From Dehalococcoidia bacterium (GTDB lineage Bacteria > Chloroflexota > Dehalococcoidia > Dehalococcoidales > DAOWLH01), in contig DAOWLH010000045.1 in assembly GCA_030643515.1 (NCBI GenBank), positions 1 through 6,694 on the forward strand: a stretch of DNA of 6,694 bases, given 5' to 3'. The position numbers and the translations under genes are program-made. Under the pieces are notes generated by a model that did not search any database, was not told the origin of the DNA, and saw only the letters and a program-made list of their open reading frames with translations. Every line of letters begins with the position of its first letter. The first letter of the stretch is position 1. Of this stretch, positions 1 to 5,291 are shown piece after piece.

Positions 1-648
1 ATCGAGGGTCTCTTTTGTATATGGCTTGCTCTCTGCCGTGCCCTGAACCTCAACGAAGTCTCCCTTGCCGGTCATAACTATATTAAAGTCAGCCTCGGCG
101 TGGCAGTCTTCATCATAGATCATGTCCAGCAACAGATAGCTGCCGACGATGCCGATACTGACGGCAGCGACAGCACTCTTCAGGGGGTTTACCGAGATAA
201 TACCCATACCGTTTAGACTCTGTACCGCCTGATACAGGGCAACATAGGAGCCGGTAATGGCTGCTGTCCTGGTGCTGCCATCAGCCTGCAGCACATCACA
301 ATCCACGGTCAGTGTCCTCTCCCCTAGTTCAGAAAGGTCGGTTATTGCCCGCAGCGAGCGCCCGATGAGGCGCTGTATCTCCTGGCTCCGACCGGCGATC
401 CTGCCCTGGCTGGAATCCCGGGGGGTACGGCTAACCGTAGCTCGCGGTAGCATAGAGTATTCGGCGGTGATCCAGCCGGTGCCACTACCCTTGAGAAAGC
501 CGGGCACCCTTTCCTCAACACTCACTGAGCACACCACCCGGGTCTTGCCCAGCTCAATCAACACCGAACCTTCAGCAAAACTCTGAAAACCCGGGATTAT
601 GCTTACTGGCCGCAAATCATCAAAGGCACGGCCGTCAATCCTTTTCAC
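1..648 (-). CDS. rph: Ribonuclease PH (3' end of gene beyond left edge)
   Basis: RNase PH is a phosphorolytic 3'-5' exoribonuclease that trims tRNA 3' ends, using phosphate and releasing nucleoside diphosphates; it acts as a cytoplasmic hexameric ring. Reading the minus strand from 648 gives 216 residues that align along their length with the family. Landmarks are the N-terminal KRIDGRAFDDLRPV, GWITAEYSMLPRAT near residues 58-71, GRSQEIQRLIGRSLRA near 86-101, the phosphate-site block DCDVLQADGSTRTA at 116-129 (Arg127), and YDEDCHAEADFNIVM at 178-192 with the acidic pair Asp181/Asp187 expected to bind metal. About 25-40 C-terminal residues lie off the left edge. The start is GTG at 648-646, four nucleotides after a strong SD (AAGGAGGTT, 652-660); the ATG further upstream is out of frame. 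The gene is divergent from the coiled-coil gene and has its own promoter. Identity is very secure. Confidence 0.96.
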   Translation of the reverse strand, partial: MKRIDGRAFDDLRPVSIIPGFQSFAEGSVLIELGKTRVVCSVSVEERVPGFLKGSGTGWITAEYSMLPRATVSRTPRDSSQGRIAGRSQEIQRLIGRSLRAITDLSELGERTLTVDCDVLQADGSTRTAAITGSYVALYQAVQSLNGMGIISVNPLKSAVAAVSIGIVGSYLLLDMIYDEDCHAEADFNIVMTGKGDFVEVQGTAESKPYTKETLD

Positions 649-682
649 TGAACCTCCTTGCCCCATGCATTCTGGGAAATAA

Positions 683-712
683 AGTATAACATTAGAAGCC
701 AGGTATTAACAA
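683..712 (-). promoter_or_regulatory. Promoter of rph (extended -10)
   Basis: On the minus strand a -35-like TTGTTA (707-712) is separated by 18 bp from TATACT (683-688). The -10 is preceded by TG one base upstream (TGTTATACT), the extended -10 pattern. The predicted transcript start near 676 gives a leader of about 28 nt that contains the SD of rph. Assigned from consensus matching only. Confidence 0.6.
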
Positions 713-1140
713 TCAAGCGCACTGGCTACCCTCAACAATACGGCCCCGTCTTATACGGGCCAATCATGCCATTACCTTGAACCCCTGGAGTTCACTTGTA
801 GCGGCTTCCAGGACTTTTCTCCCAGCAAAATAGCCCATTCGTGTGATTGTATCCGGGAAGAAATGGTTACATACTAACTAATGTTAACCAACTGTAGTCT
901 AGCGGCAACAGCAGCACCCATCTGTGCTAGAACAGATTATAGAGAGAATCGGTTACTGCCCGTGAGGTGTGTTATCAAGTTCCTTAATAGATATTTTAAG
1001 AAACTGCCAAGCAAACACACTGAAGGTAGCGGGATAGAGGACAGCGATGTTCCATTAGCAACCAATTCTAAAACGTGCCAAAAAGCTAAAAATGGCAATT
1101 TTTTTGCCACAAATACTATTATTTCTTGATTCTAATGAGC

Positions 1141-1146
1141 TATAAT
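1141..1146 (+). promoter_or_regulatory. Probable -10 box for the coiled-coil gene
   Basis: A perfect TATAAT lies at 1141-1146 in an AT-rich stretch. The sequence 17 bp upstream (ATTATT, 1118-1123) is a poor -35 and there is no extended -10. The predicted start near 1153 gives a leader of about 35 nt that includes the SD at 1176-1181. The poor -35 suggests either a weak promoter or dependence on an activator. Confidence 0.45.
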
Positions 1147-1187
1147 ATACAAGATAACCGGATGCCACACACAAGAGGAGGCGGGTG

Positions 1188-2204
1188 ATGGAAAAGGCAG
1201 CCAATGAGCTGATGCTGGGTATTGACGAAGCTGCCCAGGTTCTTGAAGAATACAAGGAAAGGCTCATCAAGGTCCTCGCTGGCGAGGGAGAGCGGATAAG
1301 GAAAGAAGCCGAGCAGGAATCGGCCAGTATCATTGCTCATGCCCGAGAGGAGGCGGAACAGATTATCCACCAGGCCAGGAGAGACGCCGAGCAACGGGCG
1401 CTACAGCACATCACCGAATCGAGACAGAAGGCCGAACAGATAGCCGCCGAGTTCAGGGAGGTTGCCAGAAGAAAGGCTGAGGATGAAGCTGAACTATTTG
1501 TCGCCAGGTCAAAAGAGTTAGCCCAACGGATAGCCGGGGAGGCTGAAGAGAACGCCAAGAGACAGGCTGAAGAAAGCAAAAGGCGAGAAGTGGAGCGCAT
1601 CATTTATGATGTTAACCAAAAGGCAGCCAAAACACTAGCCCTGGCGCGGCGGGATGCAGGGGAAGAAAGCAAGGCCATAATATCCGCCTCCAAGAAAGAA
1701 GCCGAGAAGGTAGCTATCCGGATAACCGAATCTGCCACAAAAGAAATCCAAAACATAAATAGGACCGTTGCTGAGTTAAAGCAAAAAGCCGAGCAAGAGG
1801 CAGAACAGATTATCAGTAATGCCAGAGCGATAGCCAAGAAGGAGACCGAAGAAAAACCAGCCAGAATCCTCGCCGAAACCAAAGGAAAGGCTGAAGCGAT
1901 TATCAGAGAAGCCATGGAGATAGGCCGCAAGAAGGGCGATGAGGAACTGGACAAGGCGATAGCTGAGGCAAAACAGAAGGCGGAGTGGGAAGCCGCCGCC
2001 ATCATCGCCGAGGCAAAACAGAGAGCTGAGCAGATTATCGCCGATGCCCGGGAAAAAATCAAAGAGGTAGTCGAAGAATCCGATAGGGTTATCTCCAGAG
2101 CCCGGCAGAAAGCAGAGCAGATTATTAGTCAGGCCGAGGCCATTGACCAGAAGGCCGGGATGTTAGCTGGCGAAGACATTGTTGTCCATATACCGGAGCA
2201 GTGA
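1188..2204 (+). CDS. Long hendecad coiled-coil protein of unknown function
   Basis: I do not recognise a named family. The 338-residue product is nearly all Ala/Glu/Lys/Gln/Arg/Ile, has no cysteine, no signal peptide and no membrane segment, and reads as one very long helix from about residue 12 to 325. Its repeat is 11 residues rather than 7: IIAHAREEAEQ then IIHQARRDAEQ near 49-70, and IIAEAKQRAEQ then IIADAREKIKE near 272-293, with related AEQII units near 205 and 309. Eleven-residue periodicity is known from ATP synthase peripheral-stalk subunits (b, V-type E/G) and other right-handed or straight coiled coils. Here there is no N-terminal membrane anchor and no ATPase gene nearby. A short non-helical tail (GEDIVVHIPEQ) ends the protein. 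ATG 1188 is preferred over GTG 1185 because the SD AGGAGG (1176-1181) is 6 nt from the ATG but only 3 nt from the GTG. It stands alone, ended by a strong terminator. A scaffold, stalk or DivIVA/SMC-like structural role is speculation. Confidence 0.85.
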   Translation: MEKAANELMLGIDEAAQVLEEYKERLIKVLAGEGERIRKEAEQESASIIAHAREEAEQIIHQARRDAEQRALQHITESRQKAEQIAAEFREVARRKAEDEAELFVARSKELAQRIAGEAEENAKRQAEESKRREVERIIYDVNQKAAKTLALARRDAGEESKAIISASKKEAEKVAIRITESATKEIQNINRTVAELKQKAEQEAEQIISNARAIAKKETEEKPARILAETKGKAEAIIREAMEIGRKKGDEELDKAIAEAKQKAEWEAAAIIAEAKQRAEQIIADAREKIKEVVEESDRVISRARQKAEQIISQAEAIDQKAGMLAGEDIVVHIPEQ

Positions 2205-2228
2205 CCTTCAATCACTCCGTAAAAGCGA

Positions 2229-2263
2229 TGAAGGGGAGCAGTGGATGCTCCCCTTCACTTTTT
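2229..2263 (+). terminator. Intrinsic terminator of the coiled-coil gene
   Basis: A perfect 12-bp stem (TGAAGGGGAGCA, 2229-2240, pairing with TGCTCCCCTTCA, 2246-2257) encloses a 5-base loop GTGGA and is followed by CTTTTT (2258-2263). It starts 25 nt after the stop codon at 2204. It isolates the coiled-coil gene from the following gene, which has its own promoter. Confidence 0.93.
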
Positions 2264-2287
2264 AACCGTGCTTTTAGTAAACAGCCA

Positions 2288-2316
2288 TTTACCCGATTTG
2301 CCAGTGTTAGTATAAT
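2288..2316 (+). promoter_or_regulatory. Promoter of the eIF2B-like gene (leaderless)
   Basis: TTTACC (2288-2293, 4 of 6 to the -35 consensus) is separated by exactly 17 bp from a perfect TATAAT (2311-2316). The A of the start codon at 2323 is 7 nt after the end of the -10, where transcription would be expected to begin. No SD exists between the -10 and the ATG (the bases are AGCTGC), so the transcript is probably leaderless. Confidence 0.75.
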
Positions 2317-2322
2317 AGCTGC

Positions 2323-3270
2323 ATGGACCTCAACCCGGAAATCGTCCCCCTGATTGATGAAATCAAGAACGACAGGGCTCACGGTGCCAGTGAGCTAGCC
2401 CGACAGGCGGTAAGGGTGCTTAAGATAACCGCAGAGCACAGCCATGCGATAAGCCCGGAGCAACTCCTGCATGAGCTAAGGGGTGTCGCCGGTAATCTAG
2501 AGCAGGCTCGCCCGGCCATGGCCCCCATATTCAACATGACCCGTGCCCTGCTAGGCGGGATTGCTTCGCCGGCTGCACCGATGACCCTGTCCAAACTTAA
2601 GCTGTTTGTCACCTCCGGGGCCGATGAGGTGCTCAATAGCTCGTCACTGGCTGTTGCCCGGATTGCCGAGCAGACCACCGAACTTCTCGCCAGCGGCGAC
2701 CGCGTAATAACCCACAGCTACAGCTCAACGGTAGTAGCCGCACTCAAGAAGGCATTTGATAAATGGGGCAGCATCACCGTCATTGCCACCAAATCGGGCC
2801 CCGGTGGTAGCGGCCAGATTACCGCCGCCAAACTCCATGACTACGGGATTCCGGTGACCTCCATTGACGATACTGCTATGGCCAGCTACATGCAGAAGGC
2901 CGATATAGCCATCATCGGCGCCGACCGGATTTGTGCTGACGGCCAGGTGGTCAACGGCGTCGGCAGCTACCAGCTGGCACTGGTCGCCGCCCGGAACAAA
3001 GTCCCCCTCTACGTCCTGTGTGAATTATTAAAATTCGACCCCAGGCTGAGGGGTGACCAGGTTGACCTGGAAGAAGATGAGCCCGATGAACTGGCAACCC
3101 CGGCAAGATTGCCCTCCGGGATTATGGTCAAAAACCCCCTTTTCGACATCACGCCATCGGAACTGGTCACCGGTATACTAACCGAAAAAGGGCTGCTTAC
3201 GGGAAAGCAGGTAACAAGCTACCTGAGTAGCCTGGTTACCACCGATACACCTGAGAAAGGGTCTCCTTGA
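2323..3270 (+). CDS. eIF2B alpha/beta/delta-family protein (IF-2B-like, non-catalytic type)
   Basis: The 315-residue product belongs to the superfamily of eIF2B regulatory subunits, archaeal aIF2B, ribose-1,5-bisphosphate isomerase and methylthioribose-1-phosphate isomerase (MtnA). It has a helical N-terminal half (about 1-120) and a Rossmann-like C-terminal half. Landmarks are ITHSYSSTVVAAL at 129-141, IIGADRICADGQVVNGVGS at 197-215 and NPLFDITPSELV near 271-282. The isomerases use a cysteine in a THC motif; here that position is Ser132. The Arg-Pro-containing loop after the next strand (ETRP in relatives) is replaced by TKSGPGGSGQ at 156-165. The aspartate of GAD (Asp201) is kept, but the usual Asn-Lys further on is Asn-Gly (211-212). 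It therefore resembles the regulatory eIF2B subunits more than the enzymes. The function in a bacterium is unknown. It starts at ATG 2323 without an SD and overlaps the convergent Nudix gene by 35 bp. Confidence 0.88.
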   Translation: MDLNPEIVPLIDEIKNDRAHGASELARQAVRVLKITAEHSHAISPEQLLHELRGVAGNLEQARPAMAPIFNMTRALLGGIASPAAPMTLSKLKLFVTSGADEVLNSSSLAVARIAEQTTELLASGDRVITHSYSSTVVAALKKAFDKWGSITVIATKSGPGGSGQITAAKLHDYGIPVTSIDDTAMASYMQKADIAIIGADRICADGQVVNGVGSYQLALVAARNKVPLYVLCELLKFDPRLRGDQVDLEEDEPDELATPARLPSGIMVKNPLFDITPSELVTGILTEKGLLTGKQVTSYLSSLVTTDTPEKGSP

Positions 3271-3646
3271 GCATGGGCACCGTCTGGTAGTCATCAATGT
3301 CTTCGGGTTGTATCCACCTGGTCTCGCAGTGTTCCCAGTCTATTCTTACCTTCGACTTTTCTTTGATACGAAATAGATAGGGGTGGACCACCCACCTGAT
3401 GCCCTCGTCTACAGCCTCAAGAGTTTCACCCTTACTGACCAGCTCCACGTCCTCCGGGCGCAGGCTAGTTTCTTCCTGTATCTCTATCAGGCTTTGCTCA
3501 TCAGCGGTGGTATCTACATAGCCGCTGACACCGGCCCATCTGCCGCGAAAGCTGCCCACCATCTGGCTGCGGCGCAGAATGATTATCTGGTTACCACACT
3601 CAAGGAAACAGGTGACCACGTGCTTCTCGGGGAGCCCGCCTGTCAA
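3236..3646 (-). CDS. Nudix hydrolase with variant Nudix box
   Basis: Nudix enzymes hydrolyse a nucleoside diphosphate linked to another moiety, using divalent metal; the substrate here cannot be told. The 136-residue protein begins with the usual strand (HVVTCFLECGNQIIILRRS, 9-27), then GRWAGVSGYVD (35-45) and a Nudix box at 42-62. The catalytic core EIQEET (55-60) keeps Glu55, Glu58 and Glu59. The box departs from GX5EX7REUXEEXGU: the loop is two residues shorter, no Glu stands at position 7, Arg before the core is Ile54, and the late Gly is Ser61. A WVVHPYLF strand (85-92) follows. The start is TTG at 3646-3644, directly after the TAG of the upstream pncC-like gene (3649-3647), with SD GGGAGG seven nucleotides upstream, inside that gene's last codons. 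This implies translational coupling. From memory, haloarchaeal proteins fuse a very similar Nudix domain to an eIF2B-like domain, and the eIF2B-like gene here converges on this one. Confidence 0.88.
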   Translation of the reverse strand: MTGGLPEKHVVTCFLECGNQIIILRRSQMVGSFRGRWAGVSGYVDTTADEQSLIEIQEETSLRPEDVELVSKGETLEAVDEGIRWVVHPYLFRIKEKSKVRIDWEHCETRWIQPEDIDDYQTVPMLKETLSQVYRW

Positions 3647-4138
3647 CTAAGCGCCTCCCTGCTCCAGACCAATTAAATAGTCCCTCAACCAGGATAGAGC
3701 TTCTTTCGCCGCCGACCGCTTGTTCTGTTCCCTGCTACCCTTGAAGATGTGCCTCCGGATACATGTTTCCGTCTGATGCGACAGCCCGAGGTAGAACAGA
3801 CCTAACGGCTTGCCCGTGGTAGCGCCACCGGGACCGGCGATGCCGGTATCAGTCAGGCAGACATCTACATCCAGCACTTTACGCCCACCCCGTGCCATCT
3901 CCCCGGCTACTTCGGCACTGACGGCGCCAAACTTCTGGATAGTCTCTTCCCGGACACCGACCAGTTTAACCTTGGCCTGATTGCTATAGGCGGTGATCGA
4001 CCCCTTGTAATAATCAGAGCTACCCGGGACGTTGGTTACCAGATGCGATATTAGTCCCCCGGTGGCCGACTCCACCAGCCCCAGTGTCAATCCCCCATCG
4101 CTGAGTAGGCCAGCGACCTCCTGCTCCAGACTGCTCAT
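3647..4138 (-). CDS. pncC: CinA C-terminal domain / NMN amidohydrolase-like protein (PncC)
   Basis: This is a stand-alone CinA C-terminal domain (163 residues, the usual size for PncC/YgaD). In characterised members it deamidates nicotinamide mononucleotide to nicotinate mononucleotide, recycling pyridine nucleotides in the cytoplasm. Family landmarks are LTLGLVESATGGLISHLVT (17-35), VPGSSDYYKGSITAYSNQAK (37-56), FGAVSAEVAGEMA (70-82), DTGIAGPGG (97-105), GKPLGLFYLGL (109-119) and GSREQNKRSAAKEAL (134-148). The common ESCTGG or ESLTGG reads ESATGG here. The N-terminal COG1058-type domain of full-length CinA is absent. The start is ATG 4138-4136, with AGGAG at 4148-4152 nine nucleotides upstream. 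It is the first gene of a two-gene minus-strand unit with the Nudix gene, stop and start abutting. The family call is secure; enzymatic activity is inferred from the family. Confidence 0.93.
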   Translation of the reverse strand: MSSLEQEVAGLLSDGGLTLGLVESATGGLISHLVTNVPGSSDYYKGSITAYSNQAKVKLVGVREETIQKFGAVSAEVAGEMARGGRKVLDVDVCLTDTGIAGPGGATTGKPLGLFYLGLSHQTETCIRRHIFKGSREQNKRSAAKEALSWLRDYLIGLEQGGA

Positions 4139-4170
4139 TGTACTAAACTCCTGTGACTCCCGGATGGGGA

Positions 4171-4199
4171 TAGACTTGCCACCGGCTTTGTGCTATCAT
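4171..4199 (+). promoter_or_regulatory. Possible promoter for the small membrane protein gene
   Basis: TAGACT (4171-4176) lies 17 bp upstream of TATCAT (4194-4199), matching consensus at 4 and 5 of 6 positions. The predicted start near 4206 gives a leader of about 75 nt that ends in a good SD. It would overlap the promoter region of the divergent pncC-like gene. Confidence 0.35.
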
Positions 4200-4211
4200 C
4201 CACCCGGACAA

Positions 4212-4217
4212 AGTATA
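4212..4217 (-). promoter_or_regulatory. Possible -10 box for the pncC-Nudix unit
   Basis: On the minus strand TATACT lies at 4212-4217 with a poor -35 (TTTAAT, 4235-4240) 17 bp upstream. The predicted leader is about 65 nt. It sits within the divergent intergenic region, interleaved with the candidate plus-strand promoter. Confidence 0.35.
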
Positions 4218-4280
4218 GGGGAACTGGATAATAAATTAAAGCTGGAATCACAAAGGCTTGCCTGCTTGGAGGTGGGTTAC

Positions 4281-4502
4281 ATGAAGGTTATATCTCTGTC
4301 TTTTTCTACCCTCGGAGTGCTATGCCTGATAATGGCTATTTTCACCGTTTTTGAAATCGCCCCGTCATTTATTGAGATTGCGTTAATCGGCGCCAGAATG
4401 TCCACCACCGTGTTCTGGGGCGGGCTGGCAATCCTCCTGTTCCTGGCCGGAATTGCTTTTGGCATCGTCTCCAAGGAGGATTTCGGGCCTACTGCCGGCT
4501 AA
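4281..4502 (+). CDS. Small two-helix membrane protein, unknown function
   Basis: The gene encodes 73 residues: a hydrophobic segment at about 5-25 (SLSFSTLGVLCLIMAIFTVF), a short polar-amphipathic middle containing IGARMSTT (36-43), a second hydrophobic segment at about 44-63 (VFWGGLAILLFLAGIAFGIV), and a short charged tail SKEDFGPTAG. Two transmembrane helices with both ends on the same side are likely. The start ATG 4281 is chosen because GGAGG (4268-4272) lies eight nucleotides upstream and the first helix begins straight after it; the frame extends further upstream but that part is not protein-like. It precedes the DUF167 gene by 31 nt on the same strand and may be co-transcribed with it. 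I recognise no family, and the context does not suggest a function. Confidence 0.75.
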   Translation: MKVISLSFSTLGVLCLIMAIFTVFEIAPSFIEIALIGARMSTTVFWGGLAILLFLAGIAFGIVSKEDFGPTAG

Positions 4503-4533
4503 AACCTCCACTCTTGGCCAACCGGCACCTGCT

Positions 4534-4824
4534 ATGTCTGTCCACGGGAACCAGGCTAGAATATCAGTACGAGTTACTCCCGGTGCCGCCAGAAATAAAG
4601 TGGTTGGCTTTGCCGAGGGCATACTCAGGATAAGAATTGCCGCCCCACCGTTAAAGGGCAAAGCCAATCGTGAACTGGAAGCTTTCCTGAGCCAGCGGCT
4701 GGGCCTGGGTAGAGGCGAGGTGACCATTATCAGGGGCCATACTTCCCGAGACAAGACGTTAACCGTATACGGCCTCAGCCAGGAGAAAGCTCTAAAGCTG
4801 CTTTTACAAGAGCGGAGTGCTTAA
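4534..4824 (+). CDS. DUF167 / YggU family protein (UPF0235)
   Basis: The 96-residue product matches the DUF167 (YggU) family, small conserved alpha/beta proteins found in bacteria, archaea and eukaryotes, whose biochemical role is not established. It shows the family pattern in order: ARISVRVTPGAARNKVVG (8-25), LRIRIAAPPLKGKANRELEA (31-50) with the hallmark APPxxGKAN, FLSQRLGL (51-58), and VTIIRGHTSRDKTLTVYGL (63-81) with the hallmark GxxSRxK. The start ATG 4534 places the first strand seven residues in, as is usual. No SD precedes it, so translation may depend on coupling with the membrane-protein gene that ends 31 nt upstream. A TTG further upstream (4453) would add 27 residues overlapping that gene and is less likely. 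The gene ends 29 bp before the convergent zinc-ribbon gene; no terminator is visible between them. Confidence 0.92.
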   Translation: MSVHGNQARISVRVTPGAARNKVVGFAEGILRIRIAAPPLKGKANRELEAFLSQRLGLGRGEVTIIRGHTSRDKTLTVYGLSQEKALKLLLQERSA

Positions 4825-4853
4825 CCGCCGGACAATCACAACCCGAACCCTGA

Positions 4854-5075
4854 TTACGCCGATACCTGGTATGCCTCGGTGCTACGACCACACTGGCGGC
4901 AGCAATACCGGCCAGCATCAAGATAGACCTCACCGCCGCACTTCGGGCAAGGTTCATCGGATTTCTTACCCACATAACCGCATTGGAGGCAGTGGTCAAA
5001 CCAGGTCTGGCCATCTATATCAAGAAATATATCGCCTCCACACTTGGGGCATTTCTTAATTTTCCACAATACCAT
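4854..5075 (-). CDS. Small double zinc-ribbon protein
   Basis: The 73-residue product carries two zinc-ribbon modules of similar design. The first uses CPKCGG (Cys9, Cys12) with CLQCG (Cys29, Cys32); the second uses CPKCGG (Cys43, Cys46) with CRQCG (Cys59, Cys62). Cys58 is additional. Each CPKCGG is followed by a strand with hydrophobic and acidic residues (DIFLDIDG; EVYLDAG), so the two halves may be an internal duplication. Such small ribbons bind structural zinc and commonly contact nucleic acid or a protein partner; no specific partner is indicated. The start ATG 5075-5073 has only a weak G-rich stretch upstream (GGGCGGG, 5084-5090). It is a single minus-strand gene, convergent with DUF167. 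Confidence 0.82.
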   Translation of the reverse strand: MVLWKIKKCPKCGGDIFLDIDGQTWFDHCLQCGYVGKKSDEPCPKCGGEVYLDAGRYCCRQCGRSTEAYQVSA

Positions 5076-5291
5076 TCTACTACCCGCCCTTTATATAAAA
5101 CGTCAACCGGCCAGTTTTGTTAGCTCGCAGTCAATTACTGCTCAAGTTTATGCTGGAAGGCCCGCTTTGTATGTAACCTAAATCTCATCATATGCCGAAA
5201 AAAGTGATAAATCGGGAAGGTAATTTTTATGGGTGCGACCTGCAAAGAAAGTAAGCTAATAACAGTGGATATTCAGGTGATTACCGTGCCG
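5076..5291. other. Non-coding gap between zinc-ribbon and ferredoxin genes
   Basis: This 216-bp stretch lies downstream of the ferredoxin gene and upstream of the zinc-ribbon gene on the minus strand. Apart from the AT-rich -10-like sequence at its left end I see no gene, terminator hairpin or RNA. A 20-codon plus-strand frame from ATG 5193 has no SD and is not called. Confidence 0.5.
5092..5097 (-). promoter_or_regulatory. Possible -10 box for the zinc-ribbon gene
   Basis: On the minus strand a TTTTATATAAAG stretch includes TATATA at 5092-5097. Transcription starting near 5085 would give a leader of only about 10 nt. No good -35 is seen at 16-18 bp; TTGACG (5101-5106) is too close to serve. 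Confidence 0.3.

Larger units (their letters stand above)
661..1187. other. Long non-coding spacer with several imperfect hairpins
   Basis: This gap between the divergent rph and coiled-coil genes holds no convincing gene. The one open frame of note (881-1129, plus) has no SD and no protein-like composition or recognisable motif. The spacer contains several inverted repeats: 742-761 (GGCC-CGT/ACGGGCC with one bulged C), 784-812 (CCTGGA/TCCAGG, 17-base loop), 864-890 (TGGTTACAT/ATGTTAACCA with one bulge, 8-base loop), 978-1005 (AGTTCCTTAA/TTAAGAAACT with one mismatch, 8-base loop) and 1093-1109 (TGGCAA/TTGCCA with a T5 loop). None has a U-tract typical of a terminator. The rph promoter lies at its left end and a TATAAT box at its right end. 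A small RNA or leader element is possible but not shown. Confidence 0.6.

Noticed and set aside
1093..1109. TGGCAA/TTGCCA hairpin as a terminator
   Set aside because: The T-run is in the loop, not after the stem, and there is no upstream plus-strand gene to terminate.
881..1129. 82-codon plus-strand open frame in the spacer
   Set aside because: It has no SD, unlike-protein composition, no recognisable motif, and a hairpin inside it. I treat it as chance.
1604..2062. Long minus-strand frame opposite the coiled-coil gene
   Set aside because: It is a shadow: the Ala/Glu/Lys-rich coding strand gives a stop-poor Ser/Ala/Phe-rich complement. No SD or domain supports it.
1188..2204. ATP synthase b or V-type E/G stalk subunit
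   Set aside because: It shares 11-residue periodicity but is much longer, lacks an N-terminal membrane helix and has no ATPase neighbours.
2323..3270. Methylthioribose-1-phosphate isomerase or ribose-1,5-bisphosphate isomerase
   Set aside because: The catalytic cysteine is Ser132 and the Arg-Pro loop is replaced, so an enzyme name would be misleading.
4836..4870. Possible tRNA T-arm-like GGTTCGGG on the minus strand near 4845
   Set aside because: No acceptor stem, anticodon arm or CCA end can be drawn around it.
5101..5106. TTGACG as the -35 of the zinc-ribbon gene
   Set aside because: Only about three bases separate it from the AT-rich -10 candidate, far short of the 16-18 bp needed.
5193..5255. 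20-codon plus-strand frame from ATG 5193
   Set aside because: It is short, has no SD, and nothing in the sequence supports translation.
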